Assembly (NCBI RefSeq): GCF_000296815.2
Contig: NZ_CAIT01000008.1
Span: 1-64,000 of the forward strand
DNA from: Fibrisoma limi BUZ 3
GTDB lineage: Bacteria > Bacteroidota > Bacteroidia > Cytophagales > Spirosomataceae
DNA length: 64,000 nt
Direction: 5' to 3'
The translations under genes and the position numbers were made by a program. Shown here piece by piece: positions 1 to 8,298 of this stretch (positions are counted from its first letter, which is position 1; every line of letters starts with the position of its first letter). Below the pieces are notes generated by a model, which did no database searches, had not been told where the DNA came from, and saw only the letters and a list, made by a program, of their open reading frames with translations.

Positions 1-36
1 CTCTCCTTGGCAAGGAGAGGGGTTGGGGTGAGGTTA
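1..36. repeat. Partial GC-rich intergenic hairpin
   Basis: The window opens inside a small inverted repeat: CTCTCCTT at 1-8 pairs with AAGGAGAG at 12-19, followed by a GGGGTTGGGGTGAGG stretch. The same word set (CTCACCCC...GGCCCCT...) recurs in the hairpin at 24496-24534, so this is probably one member of a dispersed intergenic hairpin family, lying just after the stop codon of the GH13 gene. It may act as a transcription terminator. The left part is cut by the window edge. Confidence 0.5.
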
Positions 37-1641
37 CTGCAACCGAATGATAACCCCTTCGTCGCCACTTAGATTGAGGGTATCGCTGACACTAACGCCC
101 TCTGACTCGGGATAGGTAGCAATCGCTACCGTACCGGTGAAAGGGAAATGCTGAGGCCGAAAGTAGCCCGGTCGGTGGCTCAGGTTGAGCACAATCAGGA
201 AACTATCGTGCCCTTCAGCCTCTCGTTTAAAGGCAACCAGATTCATATCTGAATACACCGGCGTGTATGTACCTACCTGCAGGGCTGGTTCGTTCCGGCG
301 CAGGTCGATCAGCCGCCGGTAGAGAGTCAGCATCGACAGGTCGTTGTCCCGCTGTACCGCTACGTTCTCCCGGCTGTAGTTGGCCGCCAGCCGAAGCCAG
401 GGTTTCACGTCGGTGAAACCGGCGTTGGGGCTGCCGTCCCACTGCATGGGCGTCCGGGCAGGGTCACGGCTCAGGTTCTTGTCGGGCATGTTCAGCCCCT
501 GCGGGTCCTGCACTTCCTCGAACGGTATTGGTACGTCGCGCATACAGATTTCGTCGCCGTAGTAGATCGTGGGGGTGCCCCGCAGGGTGAGCAGCAGCAT
601 GGCCGCTACCCGCGCCTGCTGCATACCGACGCGGCTCGTGATACGCGGCTGGTCGTGGTTGCCGAGCACCCAGTTTGGCCAGCCGTTCGGCGGTAAGGCG
701 CCCTCGTACTGATCAATGGCCGACGCAATCTGCCGGGCATCCCACGGCAACGACAGCAACTGAAAATTAAACGGCAGATGCGCCCCCTTCCCGTCGATAC
801 CGTAGTACGTTACCAGCTTCTGGATGGGCAGGTAAATTTCGCCGATCATCATGCGCTCGTCGTATGAATCGAGTACGCTTCGCATCTGCCGGACAATTGT
901 ATGAACCTCGGGCTGGTCAGTCGAATACACTGGCAGTAGCTGTTCGTACGTAGCCATGTGCGCCTGGTAGTCGGGGTTGACCGGGTTATCGCGGAACTGC
1001 TCATCCTTGATCATGTGCCACATGACATCCACCCGGAAACCATCGACGCCCTTGTCGAGCCAGAACCGCATAACGTCGAGCATGGCCTGCTGCACCTCGG
1101 GGTTCCGCCAGTTCAGATCCGGCTGCTCTTTCAGGAATGCGTGGTAGTAGTACTGCTGCGTGGTTTCGTCCCACTCCCAGGCCGGTCCCCCAAATACGCT
1201 CAGCCAGTTGTTCGGCACGGAGCCATCCGGCAGCGGATCGCACCAGATGTACCAGTCACGTTTCGGGTTATCACGCGACGAACGGGATTCCAGAAACCAG
1301 GGGTGCTGATCGGACGTATGATTCGGCACCAGGTCCAGAATGAGTTTCATGCCCCGGCCGTGTACCGCCTGAAGCAACTCGTCGAAGTCCGTTTCAGACC
1401 CGAACAGCGGATGGACACCCCGGTAATCGGAAATGTCGTAGCCATAGTCTGCCATCGGCGACGGGTAAATCGGCGACAGCCAGACGGCATCGATTCCCAG
1501 CCACTGGAGGTAATCGAGCCGCTGGATAATACCGCGCAGGTCGCCCACACCGTCGCTGTTACTGTCCTGAAAGGATCGGGGATAAATCTGATAAACTACG
1601 CCTGTCTGCCACCAAAGGTATGTTTTCTGGCTTTCCTGCAT
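34..1641 (-). CDS. GH13 alpha-glucosidase / alpha-amylase family protein
   Basis: A 535-residue glycoside hydrolase family 13 protein, predicted to hydrolyse alpha-glucosidic bonds in malto- or isomalto-oligosaccharides. The N-terminus WWQTGVVYQIYPRSFQDS and the motif GVGDLRGI are typical of the oligo-1,6-glucosidase/alpha-glucosidase branch. The conserved regions are visible: DLVPNH (103-108), GFRVDV with the nucleophile Asp205, IGEIY with acid/base Glu268, and GNHDQPR with Asp330. No signal peptide is evident, so it is probably cytoplasmic. The length is normal for the family and the catalytic triad is complete. It stands alone on the minus strand, divergent from the M16 peptidase gene. Exact substrate (trehalose, sucrose, isomaltose or maltose) cannot be read from the sequence. 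Confidence 0.93.
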   Translation of the reverse strand: MQESQKTYLWWQTGVVYQIYPRSFQDSNSDGVGDLRGIIQRLDYLQWLGIDAVWLSPIYPSPMADYGYDISDYRGVHPLFGSETDFDELLQAVHGRGMKLILDLVPNHTSDQHPWFLESRSSRDNPKRDWYIWCDPLPDGSVPNNWLSVFGGPAWEWDETTQQYYYHAFLKEQPDLNWRNPEVQQAMLDVMRFWLDKGVDGFRVDVMWHMIKDEQFRDNPVNPDYQAHMATYEQLLPVYSTDQPEVHTIVRQMRSVLDSYDERMMIGEIYLPIQKLVTYYGIDGKGAHLPFNFQLLSLPWDARQIASAIDQYEGALPPNGWPNWVLGNHDQPRITSRVGMQQARVAAMLLLTLRGTPTIYYGDEICMRDVPIPFEEVQDPQGLNMPDKNLSRDPARTPMQWDGSPNAGFTDVKPWLRLAANYSRENVAVQRDNDLSMLTLYRRLIDLRRNEPALQVGTYTPVYSDMNLVAFKREAEGHDSFLIVLNLSHRPGYFRPQHFPFTGTVAIATYPESEGVSVSDTLNLSGDEGVIIRLQ

Positions 1642-1917
1642 GTTTTGGTGAAGTTTTAGGTGGTTCTGTATTTTTCAGAATAACCCAAAACCACTGCCGA
1701 CAGCTACCCCGGAACGGTATATTTTATCAGCCGGGCGGTTATCAACCGTTCCGGCCATCACTTCGTGTGGAAAATGGAGACATTTTGCATCCTGATTATT
1801 AGTAGTATAACCGCACATCAGCCTTAAAACCCTTTTGTTAAAAAGTTGTAACAGAAGTTGGTTTTACAGCTACGTATCGTTAACTATACGAATAGTTTCC
1901 ACTTAAATACTATCCTC
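1642..1917. other. Divergent intergenic region, no gene seen
   Basis: About 275 bases separate the divergent GH13 and M16 peptidase genes. I see no convincing small ORF, tRNA or strong hairpin and no exact TAnnTTTG promoter, although both promoters should lie here. Confidence 0.4.
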
Positions 1918-4731
1918 ATGTTTTTCCCGAACCACTCTACTCGAAGATGGCTGCTGGTTGCCGCTTTGCTGAGCGGCAGCGTTGCCGTATCCCCAGCGCA
2001 GGATAAGGCTACGGGTTCCCTTCCCAACGGCGTCACGAAGGTCACGTCGGTCGAAGGCATTACGGAGTATCAGCTCAAAAACGGTCTCCGGGTGCTGCTT
2101 TTCCCCGACCCATCGAAGCCGACCATCACCGTGAATGTTACGTATCTGGTTGGGTCGCGGCACGAAGGCCTCGGCGAAACCGGCATGGCGCACCTGCTGG
2201 AGCACATGGTTTTCAAAGGTTCGACCAAGCACAAGAATATCCCGCAGGAACTGACCGAACATGGCTGCCGCCCGAACGGTACGACCTGGTACGACCGGAC
2301 CAACTATTTCGAAACGTTTTCGGCTACCGACGAGAACCTGAAATGGGCACTCGACCTGGAATCGGATCGGATGATCAATAGCTTCATCGACAAGAAAGAC
2401 CTGGAAACTGAATTCACGGTCGTGCGCAACGAGTTTGAAATGGGCGAGAACTCGCCACAGTACGTGCTGATGGAGCGGATTCTGTCAACGGCTTATCTGT
2501 GGCACAACTACGGCAAATCGACCATCGGCTCAAAGGAGGACATTGAGCGCGTTCCCATCGATAACCTGAAGGCATTCTACAAGAAATATTACCAGCCCGA
2601 CAACGCGATTCTGCTGGTGGCCGGTAAAATCGATGAACCGAAAACCCTGGCCTTGATCAACGAGTACTTTGGGCCTATTCCAAAGCCGGAGCGTGTGCTG
2701 CAAAAGCCCTACACAGTCGAGCCGACGCAGGACGGCGAACGTAACGTGACGCTGAAGCGTGTGGGCGATACCCAGGCCGTCGGGGTTGCCTACCATACGC
2801 CATCCGGCTCGCACCCCGACTATGCCGTGATGGACGTCGTTATCGACATCCTGACCAATGAGCCATCCGGCCGTCTTTACAAAGCGCTGGTTGAAGGCAA
2901 AAAAGCCGCTTTCCAATACGGCTGGGCCCCTTCGGTACACGATCCGGGCTTTGCTTATTTCTACGCCGAAGTGCGTAAAGAACAGTCGCTGGACTCGGCC
3001 CGGACGGTGATGATGAACACCCTGGATGAGATCACCCGCAAAGCGCCGACGAAAGAAGAAGTTGAACGGTCTAAAACGAAGCTGCTGGCCGATATCGATC
3101 TGCTCTTCAAAAACACCGACCGCGTCGGCCTGCAACTGAGCGAGTGGATGGGTGCCGGCGACTGGCGTCTGGTGTATCTTTATCGCGACAACATTCGCAA
3201 AGTTACCCCCGCCGACGTACAGCGCGTAGCTTCGGCTTACCTGAAGCCCTCGAACCGTACCGTGGGCGTGTTCATCCCCGACCAGAAGCCCGACCGCGCC
3301 GAAATTCCGGAAGCGCCGAACGTAGCGGAACTGGTAAAAGATTACAAAGGCGAGAAAGCCATTGCGGCCGGCGAAGCCTTCGACGTATCGCCCGCCAACA
3401 TCGAATCGCGCACCAAACGCGGCCAGGAACCGAAGAGCGTCAAATACGCCCTGCTGCCGAAAAGCACCCGGGGTGGCAGCGTGAACGTACAGATGACGAT
3501 CCGCTACGGCGACGAGAAAAGCCTGATGAACAAGTCGGTGGTGTCCAGCATGACGGCGTCCATGCTCGAACGCGGCACCAAAACCCGGACCTATCAGCAG
3601 ATCAAAGATGAACTTGACAAGTTGAAGGCCCGCGCCTACGTAGGTGGTGGCGGTCAGACAGCCGGGGTATTTGTTGAAGCCTCGAAGGAGAACCTGCCCG
3701 CCGTGATGAAGATCGTGACCGACTACCTGAAGAACCCGACTTTCCCCGAAGCCGAATTCCAGAAGCTGAAGGAAGAACGGCTGGCGCAGATTGAGTCGCA
3801 GAAGCAGGAACCGCAGGCCATTGCGTTCAACGTAAGCCAGCGCCTGCTGAGTCCTTATCCGAAAGGCCATCCGCTCTATACCATGACCTTCGATGAAGAA
3901 ATCGAAGCCATCAAAGCCCTGAAACTCGACGATGTCAAGCAGTTCTACAAAGACTTCTACGGAGCCGACAACGCGACGGTGGCTGTGGTAGGCGACTTCG
4001 ATGAGGCTGCCCTCCGCACCATGATCAAGACCGATCTGGGCAAGTGGAAAGCCGCAAAGCCGTATACCCGTATTGCCCGGACGTATCAGGACATCAAGCC
4101 GGGTGGCGAGTCGATCCAGACGAACGACAAAGCCAACGCTATGTTTGTAGCTGGTTTCAACCTGCCGATGCGCGACGACGATCCGGATTTTCCGGCGCTG
4201 GTGCTGGGTAACTACATGCTGGGGGGCGGTTTCCTGAACTCACGCCTGGCCACTCGCGTCCGGCAGAAAGAAGGTATCAGCTACGGCATTGGCTCCTACA
4301 TAAACGCTGATCCGCGCGACAAGGTAGCCTCGTTCGGTACGTACGCCATTTACAATCCTGAAAACGCCGAGAAACTGGAAAAGGCCATTAAAGAAGAGTT
4401 CGAGAAGATGGCCAAGGACGGTTTCGCCCCCGACGAAATCAAGGCGGCCAAGAGCGGCTGGCTACAGAGCCGGTCGGTAACGCGGTCGCAGGACGGTTCG
4501 CTGGCCGGTCGGCTGAACGGCTACCTTGACCTGAACCGCACGCTAGCCTGGGACGCCGACTTCGAGAAAAAGATTGAAGCCCTCACGCCCGATCAGGTAA
4601 ACGCAGCCGTGAAGAAGTACCTCGACCATAGCAAGATGGTAGCCGTAAAAGCCGGTGACTTTGAGAAAGCAGCCAAGAAGATAGCCGAAAAACAACCAGC
4701 CGCTTCAGTCGGCAGCGGGAAAAAGGATTAA
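1918..4731 (+). CDS. Secreted M16 family zinc peptidase (double domain)
   Basis: A 937-residue zinc metallopeptidase of the M16 (pitrilysin/insulinase) family with two tandem M16 units. I start at the ATG at 1918 rather than 1858 because it gives a clean signal peptide (positive N-terminus, LLVAALLSG core, ending SPAQ). The inverted zinc motif HLLEH is at His92-Glu95-His96 with the downstream acidic helix (LESDRM...) expected for the third ligand. The second half carries the non-catalytic M16 domain, with the family-typical LGGGFLNSRLATRVRQKEG. The product should be periplasmic and degrade peptides. A paired-stem hairpin at 4758-4814 follows the stop. A second, single-unit M16 gene lies at 51572-52810. 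No truncation is seen. Confidence 0.93.
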   Translation: MFFPNHSTRRWLLVAALLSGSVAVSPAQDKATGSLPNGVTKVTSVEGITEYQLKNGLRVLLFPDPSKPTITVNVTYLVGSRHEGLGETGMAHLLEHMVFKGSTKHKNIPQELTEHGCRPNGTTWYDRTNYFETFSATDENLKWALDLESDRMINSFIDKKDLETEFTVVRNEFEMGENSPQYVLMERILSTAYLWHNYGKSTIGSKEDIERVPIDNLKAFYKKYYQPDNAILLVAGKIDEPKTLALINEYFGPIPKPERVLQKPYTVEPTQDGERNVTLKRVGDTQAVGVAYHTPSGSHPDYAVMDVVIDILTNEPSGRLYKALVEGKKAAFQYGWAPSVHDPGFAYFYAEVRKEQSLDSARTVMMNTLDEITRKAPTKEEVERSKTKLLADIDLLFKNTDRVGLQLSEWMGAGDWRLVYLYRDNIRKVTPADVQRVASAYLKPSNRTVGVFIPDQKPDRAEIPEAPNVAELVKDYKGEKAIAAGEAFDVSPANIESRTKRGQEPKSVKYALLPKSTRGGSVNVQMTIRYGDEKSLMNKSVVSSMTASMLERGTKTRTYQQIKDELDKLKARAYVGGGGQTAGVFVEASKENLPAVMKIVTDYLKNPTFPEAEFQKLKEERLAQIESQKQEPQAIAFNVSQRLLSPYPKGHPLYTMTFDEEIEAIKALKLDDVKQFYKDFYGADNATVAVVGDFDEAALRTMIKTDLGKWKAAKPYTRIARTYQDIKPGGESIQTNDKANAMFVAGFNLPMRDDDPDFPALVLGNYMLGGGFLNSRLATRVRQKEGISYGIGSYINADPRDKVASFGTYAIYNPENAEKLEKAIKEEFEKMAKDGFAPDEIKAAKSGWLQSRSVTRSQDGSLAGRLNGYLDLNRTLAWDADFEKKIEALTPDQVNAAVKKYLDHSKMVAVKAGDFEKAAKKIAEKQPAASVGSGKKD

Positions 4732-4757
4732 TCGTTATCTGAACCGCACGAAAGATC

Positions 4758-4814
4758 ACGGGATTTATCTGATTAAGCTCAACAGCTTGAATTTAACCAG
4801 ATAAATCCCGTTTT
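4758..4814 (+). terminator. Intrinsic terminator after M16 peptidase gene
   Basis: ACGGGATTTATCTG (4758-4771) pairs perfectly with CAGATAAATCCCGT (4798-4811), followed by TTTT. A second inner stem (AAGCT/AGCTT) lies in the loop. Position 27 bases after the stop codon fits a terminator. Confidence 0.75.
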
Positions 4815-4868
4815 AACATATTGTATTAACTATAATTTTCGTTATTTCACTAAAAAATACGTTACGCC

Positions 4869-6299
4869 GTGAAAAAGCTCTTTCTTTCCGCACTTTTTGG
4901 GTTGACCCTGGTATCGGGATGGGCACAGACCCGGGTTGTTTTACTGAACGATACGGCTCGGCTGGGCGTATCGCCTACGGCACTGGCGAAGACTTACCCA
5001 CCAGCGCTGGCAACGAGAAGCGGTGAGAAAGGCGTTTTTGAGCGACACGGCAAACGATTTATGGATAGCACCCATGCGTCCATGCAGCGATTTTTCAGCT
5101 TCATGGAGGCTAACAAAAAACGCCTTCCGGTTAAAGGGGTGCTGCTACAGGTTCAGGAGTTTGTCCGGCCCGACGGCAGCTACGACTGGGTATTTTGCCA
5201 GTTCAGGAGCGACACCCTGACGGAAGCCCAAAACACGGCCCTCCTGGCTGTTCTGACCGACTGGTATACGCAACATCCGTTCCCCATTCGAACGACAACC
5301 GGCTTTCAGACGAGTCGTTTCACGCAGATTGGCAACGTACCACAACCCCGCAAGCCCCGACGCGGACCGGGCATCATCGCTACCCTGGAGGCTGCGCGTA
5401 AAACGGACCGCCCCGACACCGTAAGGATGCTGGCTTTTAACCAGCTTGACCTAACCGACATCCCCGACGTTGTTTACCGCTTCCCGAAGCTGGAAGAGCT
5501 GGATCTGTCGAAGAATGGCCTTCGCTACGTACCCGCCGAATTGACCGAGCGCATTCCCACGCTGAAACGACTGAGTTTTCTGTACAACAGCATCCCCGAC
5601 GACAGTGTCTTCTTCCCAAAGAATAATCACCTGCTCGCGCTAAATCTCCAGGGTAATCGGCTCACCCGTATTCCGCAAGCGGTCGGCAACAACCGGCGGT
5701 TGGAAAGCCTGTGGATGGGAAACAACAAACTGCGGGAGGTTAACGCCAAACTGCTTCGTCGCCTGCGCCGGCTCAACGACCTGAACCTCTACAACGCCGG
5801 GCTGGCCCAACTACCCAAAAACTTCGGGGGCCTTCGTCGCCTGAAGGTACTGGACCTCTACTACAACAAGCTGACGACGCTGCCCCGCTCCATGCGCCGG
5901 ATGAAGCGGCTGGAACAGTTGGCCATCGCCCACAATGACTTTACTACCCTACCTGCTACGCTCGGCCGACTGCCAAAACTACAGGTACTATACACGCATC
6001 ATAACCGCATCAGCCAGTTACCAGCATCACTCCAGAAGCTTAAGACCCTGCGCGTGCTTGACATTAGCTACAACTGGTTTACGGTGCCACCCCCGATCCT
6101 CGCATCGTTGCCCTCGCTGGAGGAACTTGACATGAGCAACAACAACCTACAGGAACTCCCCATCACACTAAGCAGCCTTAAGAGCCTCAAAAAAGTGTAT
6201 CTGCGCGCCAACCCCCTGTCGCAGGGCGATACCAAATCTGGCCCCTACGCCCAGCTCATCAAGCAGTTGGAAGCTAATCAGACGGAGGTGTTTTATTGA
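4869..6299 (+). CDS. Secreted leucine-rich repeat protein
   Basis: A 476-residue protein starting at a GTG codon, with a signal peptide (MKKLFLSALFGLTLVSGWAQ). Residues about 20-170 form a non-repeat domain I do not recognise; from about 185 to the C-terminus there are roughly eleven leucine-rich repeats of about 23 residues (L..L.L..N.L..LP). These look like the plant-like/Ras-suppressor LRR type often found in Bacteroidetes. It is predicted to be periplasmic or surface-exposed and to bind another protein; no catalytic motif is visible. The repeats are diverged at DNA level, unlike those of the Roco gene at 44.5 kb, so the two LRR arrays are not recent copies. It has its own upstream terminator and a polypurine/polypyrimidine hairpin downstream. 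Confidence 0.85.
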   Translation: MKKLFLSALFGLTLVSGWAQTRVVLLNDTARLGVSPTALAKTYPPALATRSGEKGVFERHGKRFMDSTHASMQRFFSFMEANKKRLPVKGVLLQVQEFVRPDGSYDWVFCQFRSDTLTEAQNTALLAVLTDWYTQHPFPIRTTTGFQTSRFTQIGNVPQPRKPRRGPGIIATLEAARKTDRPDTVRMLAFNQLDLTDIPDVVYRFPKLEELDLSKNGLRYVPAELTERIPTLKRLSFLYNSIPDDSVFFPKNNHLLALNLQGNRLTRIPQAVGNNRRLESLWMGNNKLREVNAKLLRRLRRLNDLNLYNAGLAQLPKNFGGLRRLKVLDLYYNKLTTLPRSMRRMKRLEQLAIAHNDFTTLPATLGRLPKLQVLYTHHNRISQLPASLQKLKTLRVLDISYNWFTVPPPILASLPSLEELDMSNNNLQELPITLSSLKSLKKVYLRANPLSQGDTKSGPYAQLIKQLEANQTEVFY

Positions 6300-6300
6300 A

Positions 6301-6418
6301 ATGGAGGAAGGGGAAGAGAGGGAGGAGAGCAGGAAGGGAGAAAAGGAAAAGCCTTTTTATTTCCTCCCCTTTCCTCCTCTCCTCCCCTTCCTCCTTTATT
6401 TCCCTTTCCTCCTTCCCC
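6301..6418. repeat. Polypurine/polypyrimidine inverted repeat
   Basis: A purine-only arm (about 6302-6349, GGAGGAAGGGGAAGAGAG...) is followed by a pyrimidine-only arm (about 6352-6417, ...CCTCCTCTCCTCCCC). Together they can form a long imperfect hairpin in the 3' flank of the LRR gene. A near-copy in style, not in exact sequence, lies at 48088-48193. It may serve as a terminator or RNA-stabilising hairpin. Confidence 0.8.
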
Positions 6419-6536
6419 AAATATTCTTTTGCTTAGAATCTTCATAAATTATTAACGAACTGTGTAAAATACTTGAGTCTCAACGGAGAAAAAGTCAACT
6501 TGCTGGTGTTACAGAGGCAAATAAGCGGTACGAGTT

Positions 6537-7457
6537 ATGCAAGCGGTTTCTACTCCGGTCATTACCCCGTCAAATCGAACGACACTTTGGTCAGCGCTGG
6601 TGTCGGTTTACATTCTGTGGGGATCAACCTATCTGTTTATCCACTTTATGACGGAGCGAATGCCACCCTTGTACATGGCATCGCTACGGTATATTATTGC
6701 CGGTACGCTTCTCTATAGCTACGCCCGCCTGACGGGTACGTCCCGCCCGACCACCCAACACTGGAAATCGGCCGGGCTAGTTGGTATCCTGCTGCTGACG
6801 ATTGCCAACGGGGCGCTCACCATTGCTCTGCAATATATCCCGACCGGCATGGCCGCCCTGCTGGGAGGTATGTTGCCCGTATTTCTGCTGACGCTCAACT
6901 GGGTTTCATTCGGTAGAGTACGACCATCCAATATGGCCCTGGCCGGCCTGGGACTGGGTTTGCTGGGTATCTACTTCCTGATAAAACCCGACCGCCTGCA
7001 CACGACCGGTGGTGTTGATGCCAACCTCATCGGTGCCGGACTCGTTACGGTCGGTAATTTTTCGTGGGCCATCGGTACGTTGCTGGCCCCGCGCGTGTCG
7101 CTGCCGTCGCAGATCATTTCGAGCGGTATTCAGATGCTGGTCGGTGGCTTTGTGCTGCTGGCGATCAGTCTGGCGGTGGAACCCGTCACGCTCTGGAGCA
7201 TTGTCGATGCCCCCAGCAAGGCCATCGGCTCCATGTTATACCTCGTTGTTTTCGGCAGCATCATCGGTTTCTCATCCTACGCGTGGCTGGCCCGTAATGC
7301 CCGCCCGCAACTGCTTTCGACCTACGCTTTTGTAAACCCGGTTGTGGCTATGCTGTTGGGCGTATTCTTCGCGGGCGAAACATTCTCAGCCCAATCCCTT
7401 CTTGGTGCTCTGATTGCGCTCGGTGGAGTTGTGTTGATTACATTCGGCAAAAAATAA
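6537..7457 (+). CDS. EamA/DMT family transporter
   Basis: A 306-residue inner-membrane protein of the drug/metabolite transporter superfamily, with about ten hydrophobic helices arranged as two EamA repeats (about 17-145 and 160-300). The opening VYILWGSTYLFIHF and the RYIIAGTLL segment are typical of the RhaT/YdcZ-like EamA exporters. It probably exports small metabolites such as amino acids; the substrate cannot be inferred. The start at 6537 is the first ATG that leaves a short hydrophilic N-terminus before helix 1. It is followed by a 22-bp perfect inverted repeat and the PfpI-like gene on the same strand. A second EamA protein lies at 32016-32927. Confidence 0.9.
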   Translation: MQAVSTPVITPSNRTTLWSALVSVYILWGSTYLFIHFMTERMPPLYMASLRYIIAGTLLYSYARLTGTSRPTTQHWKSAGLVGILLLTIANGALTIALQYIPTGMAALLGGMLPVFLLTLNWVSFGRVRPSNMALAGLGLGLLGIYFLIKPDRLHTTGGVDANLIGAGLVTVGNFSWAIGTLLAPRVSLPSQIISSGIQMLVGGFVLLAISLAVEPVTLWSIVDAPSKAIGSMLYLVVFGSIIGFSSYAWLARNARPQLLSTYAFVNPVVAMLLGVFFAGETFSAQSLLGALIALGGVVLITFGKK

Positions 7458-7526
7458 TCAGTAAATAAATGAGTTAGTAAATGCCTGGTATATTCAATCA
7501 TTCGCTAACTCATTTATTTACTGATT
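7456..7526. repeat. 22-bp perfect AT-rich inverted repeat
   Basis: AATCAGTAAATAAATGAGTTAG (7456-7477) is perfectly complementary to 7505-7526, with a 27-base loop. It begins at the stop codon of the EamA gene and ends six bases before the next start codon, so it fills the whole intergenic space. Words such as CATTCGCT and ACTCATT are shared with the repeat at 37868-38070. Confidence 0.85.
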
Positions 7527-7532
7527 GAATCA

Positions 7533-8168
7533 ATGCGCACTGTAGCTATTTTCATCTTCAACGAGGTTGAAGTTCTCGACTTTGCGGGTCCCTTCGAAGT
7601 CTTCGGCGTTGCTGGTCAGTATGCCGGCCAGCGACCGTTCCATGTCTTTACGGTCGCCGAACGTGGTCCTGTCTACGCCCGTAATGGCTTAGCGATTCAG
7701 CCCACGTACCTGCTGAACGACCACCCTCCCGCCGACATCATCATTGTGCCAGGTGGTGGTGGCCATCTTTCCGACGGAACACCCTACGGCTCCCGGCGCG
7801 AAATGGCCAATCCGGCCGTATTGAACTGGGTACGTCGCTCAGCCGAAACGGCCGAGTTGGTCCTATCAGTCTGCACAGGCGCGTTGATTCTGGCGAAAGC
7901 GGGTTTGCTGGAAGGTCTTTCGGCAACTACCCACTACAGAGCGCTTGAAAGCCTGCAACAGCTAGCTCCCAACACGACCATCTTACCCGACGAACGCTAC
8001 GTTGACAACGGCAAAGTGTTGACTTCCGCTGGAGTTTCGGCTGGTATTGATTTGTCGCTATATGTTGTTGGAAGATTACTCGGTGAAGAGGTCGCTGCCG
8101 GCACGGCCAAGTATATGCAGTATGATTACTGGCCAACGTCCGGGCTAAGCTCCCGCTTGGCCGTATGA
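7533..8168 (+). CDS. DJ-1/PfpI family protein (GlxA-like amidotransferase domain)
   Basis: A 211-residue single-domain DJ-1/PfpI protein. The opening TVAIFIFNEVEVLDFAGPFEVF and the nucleophile elbow LSVCTGALILAKAGLL are hallmarks of the group often annotated as the GATase1 part of GlxA/AraC-type regulators; the Cys in SVCTG is the predicted nucleophile, followed by TTHY. There is no AraC DNA-binding domain here. Candidate activities in the family are isonitrile hydratase or glyoxalase/chaperone functions; none can be selected from sequence alone. The last codons form the left arm of an 18-bp inverted repeat shared with the leader of the next gene. Confidence 0.88.
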   Translation: MRTVAIFIFNEVEVLDFAGPFEVFGVAGQYAGQRPFHVFTVAERGPVYARNGLAIQPTYLLNDHPPADIIIVPGGGGHLSDGTPYGSRREMANPAVLNWVRRSAETAELVLSVCTGALILAKAGLLEGLSATTHYRALESLQQLAPNTTILPDERYVDNGKVLTSAGVSAGIDLSLYVVGRLLGEEVAAGTAKYMQYDYWPTSGLSSRLAV

Positions 8169-8216
8169 GATTTGGTACGTAATCAGGCCAGGCAGAAACT
8201 TAGCCCGGACGTTGGC
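8132..8216. repeat. 18-bp perfect inverted repeat spanning a gene end
   Basis: GCCAACGTCCGGGCTAAG (8132-8149, inside the PfpI-like gene) is perfectly complementary to 8199-8216 (in the leader of the hydrolase gene), with a 49-base loop containing the stop codon. It could fold as a terminator-like or attenuating hairpin. There is no T-run. Confidence 0.8.
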
Positions 8217-8298
8217 GATACCGTTTGTACAACTCAGATTGACAACAAACCGAAAAGTTGTCAACTTACCAATCAGTACGGCAAACTCGCTACTCCCT

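Noticed and set aside
2530-3870. Long antisense frame opposite the M16 peptidase gene
   Set aside because: The plus-strand frame encodes a full, well-conserved peptidase; the antisense frame has no recognisable motif and is a codon-bias shadow.
6473-6718. 81-residue frame before the EamA gene
   Set aside because: It overlaps the start of the EamA gene in another frame and has no supporting motif.
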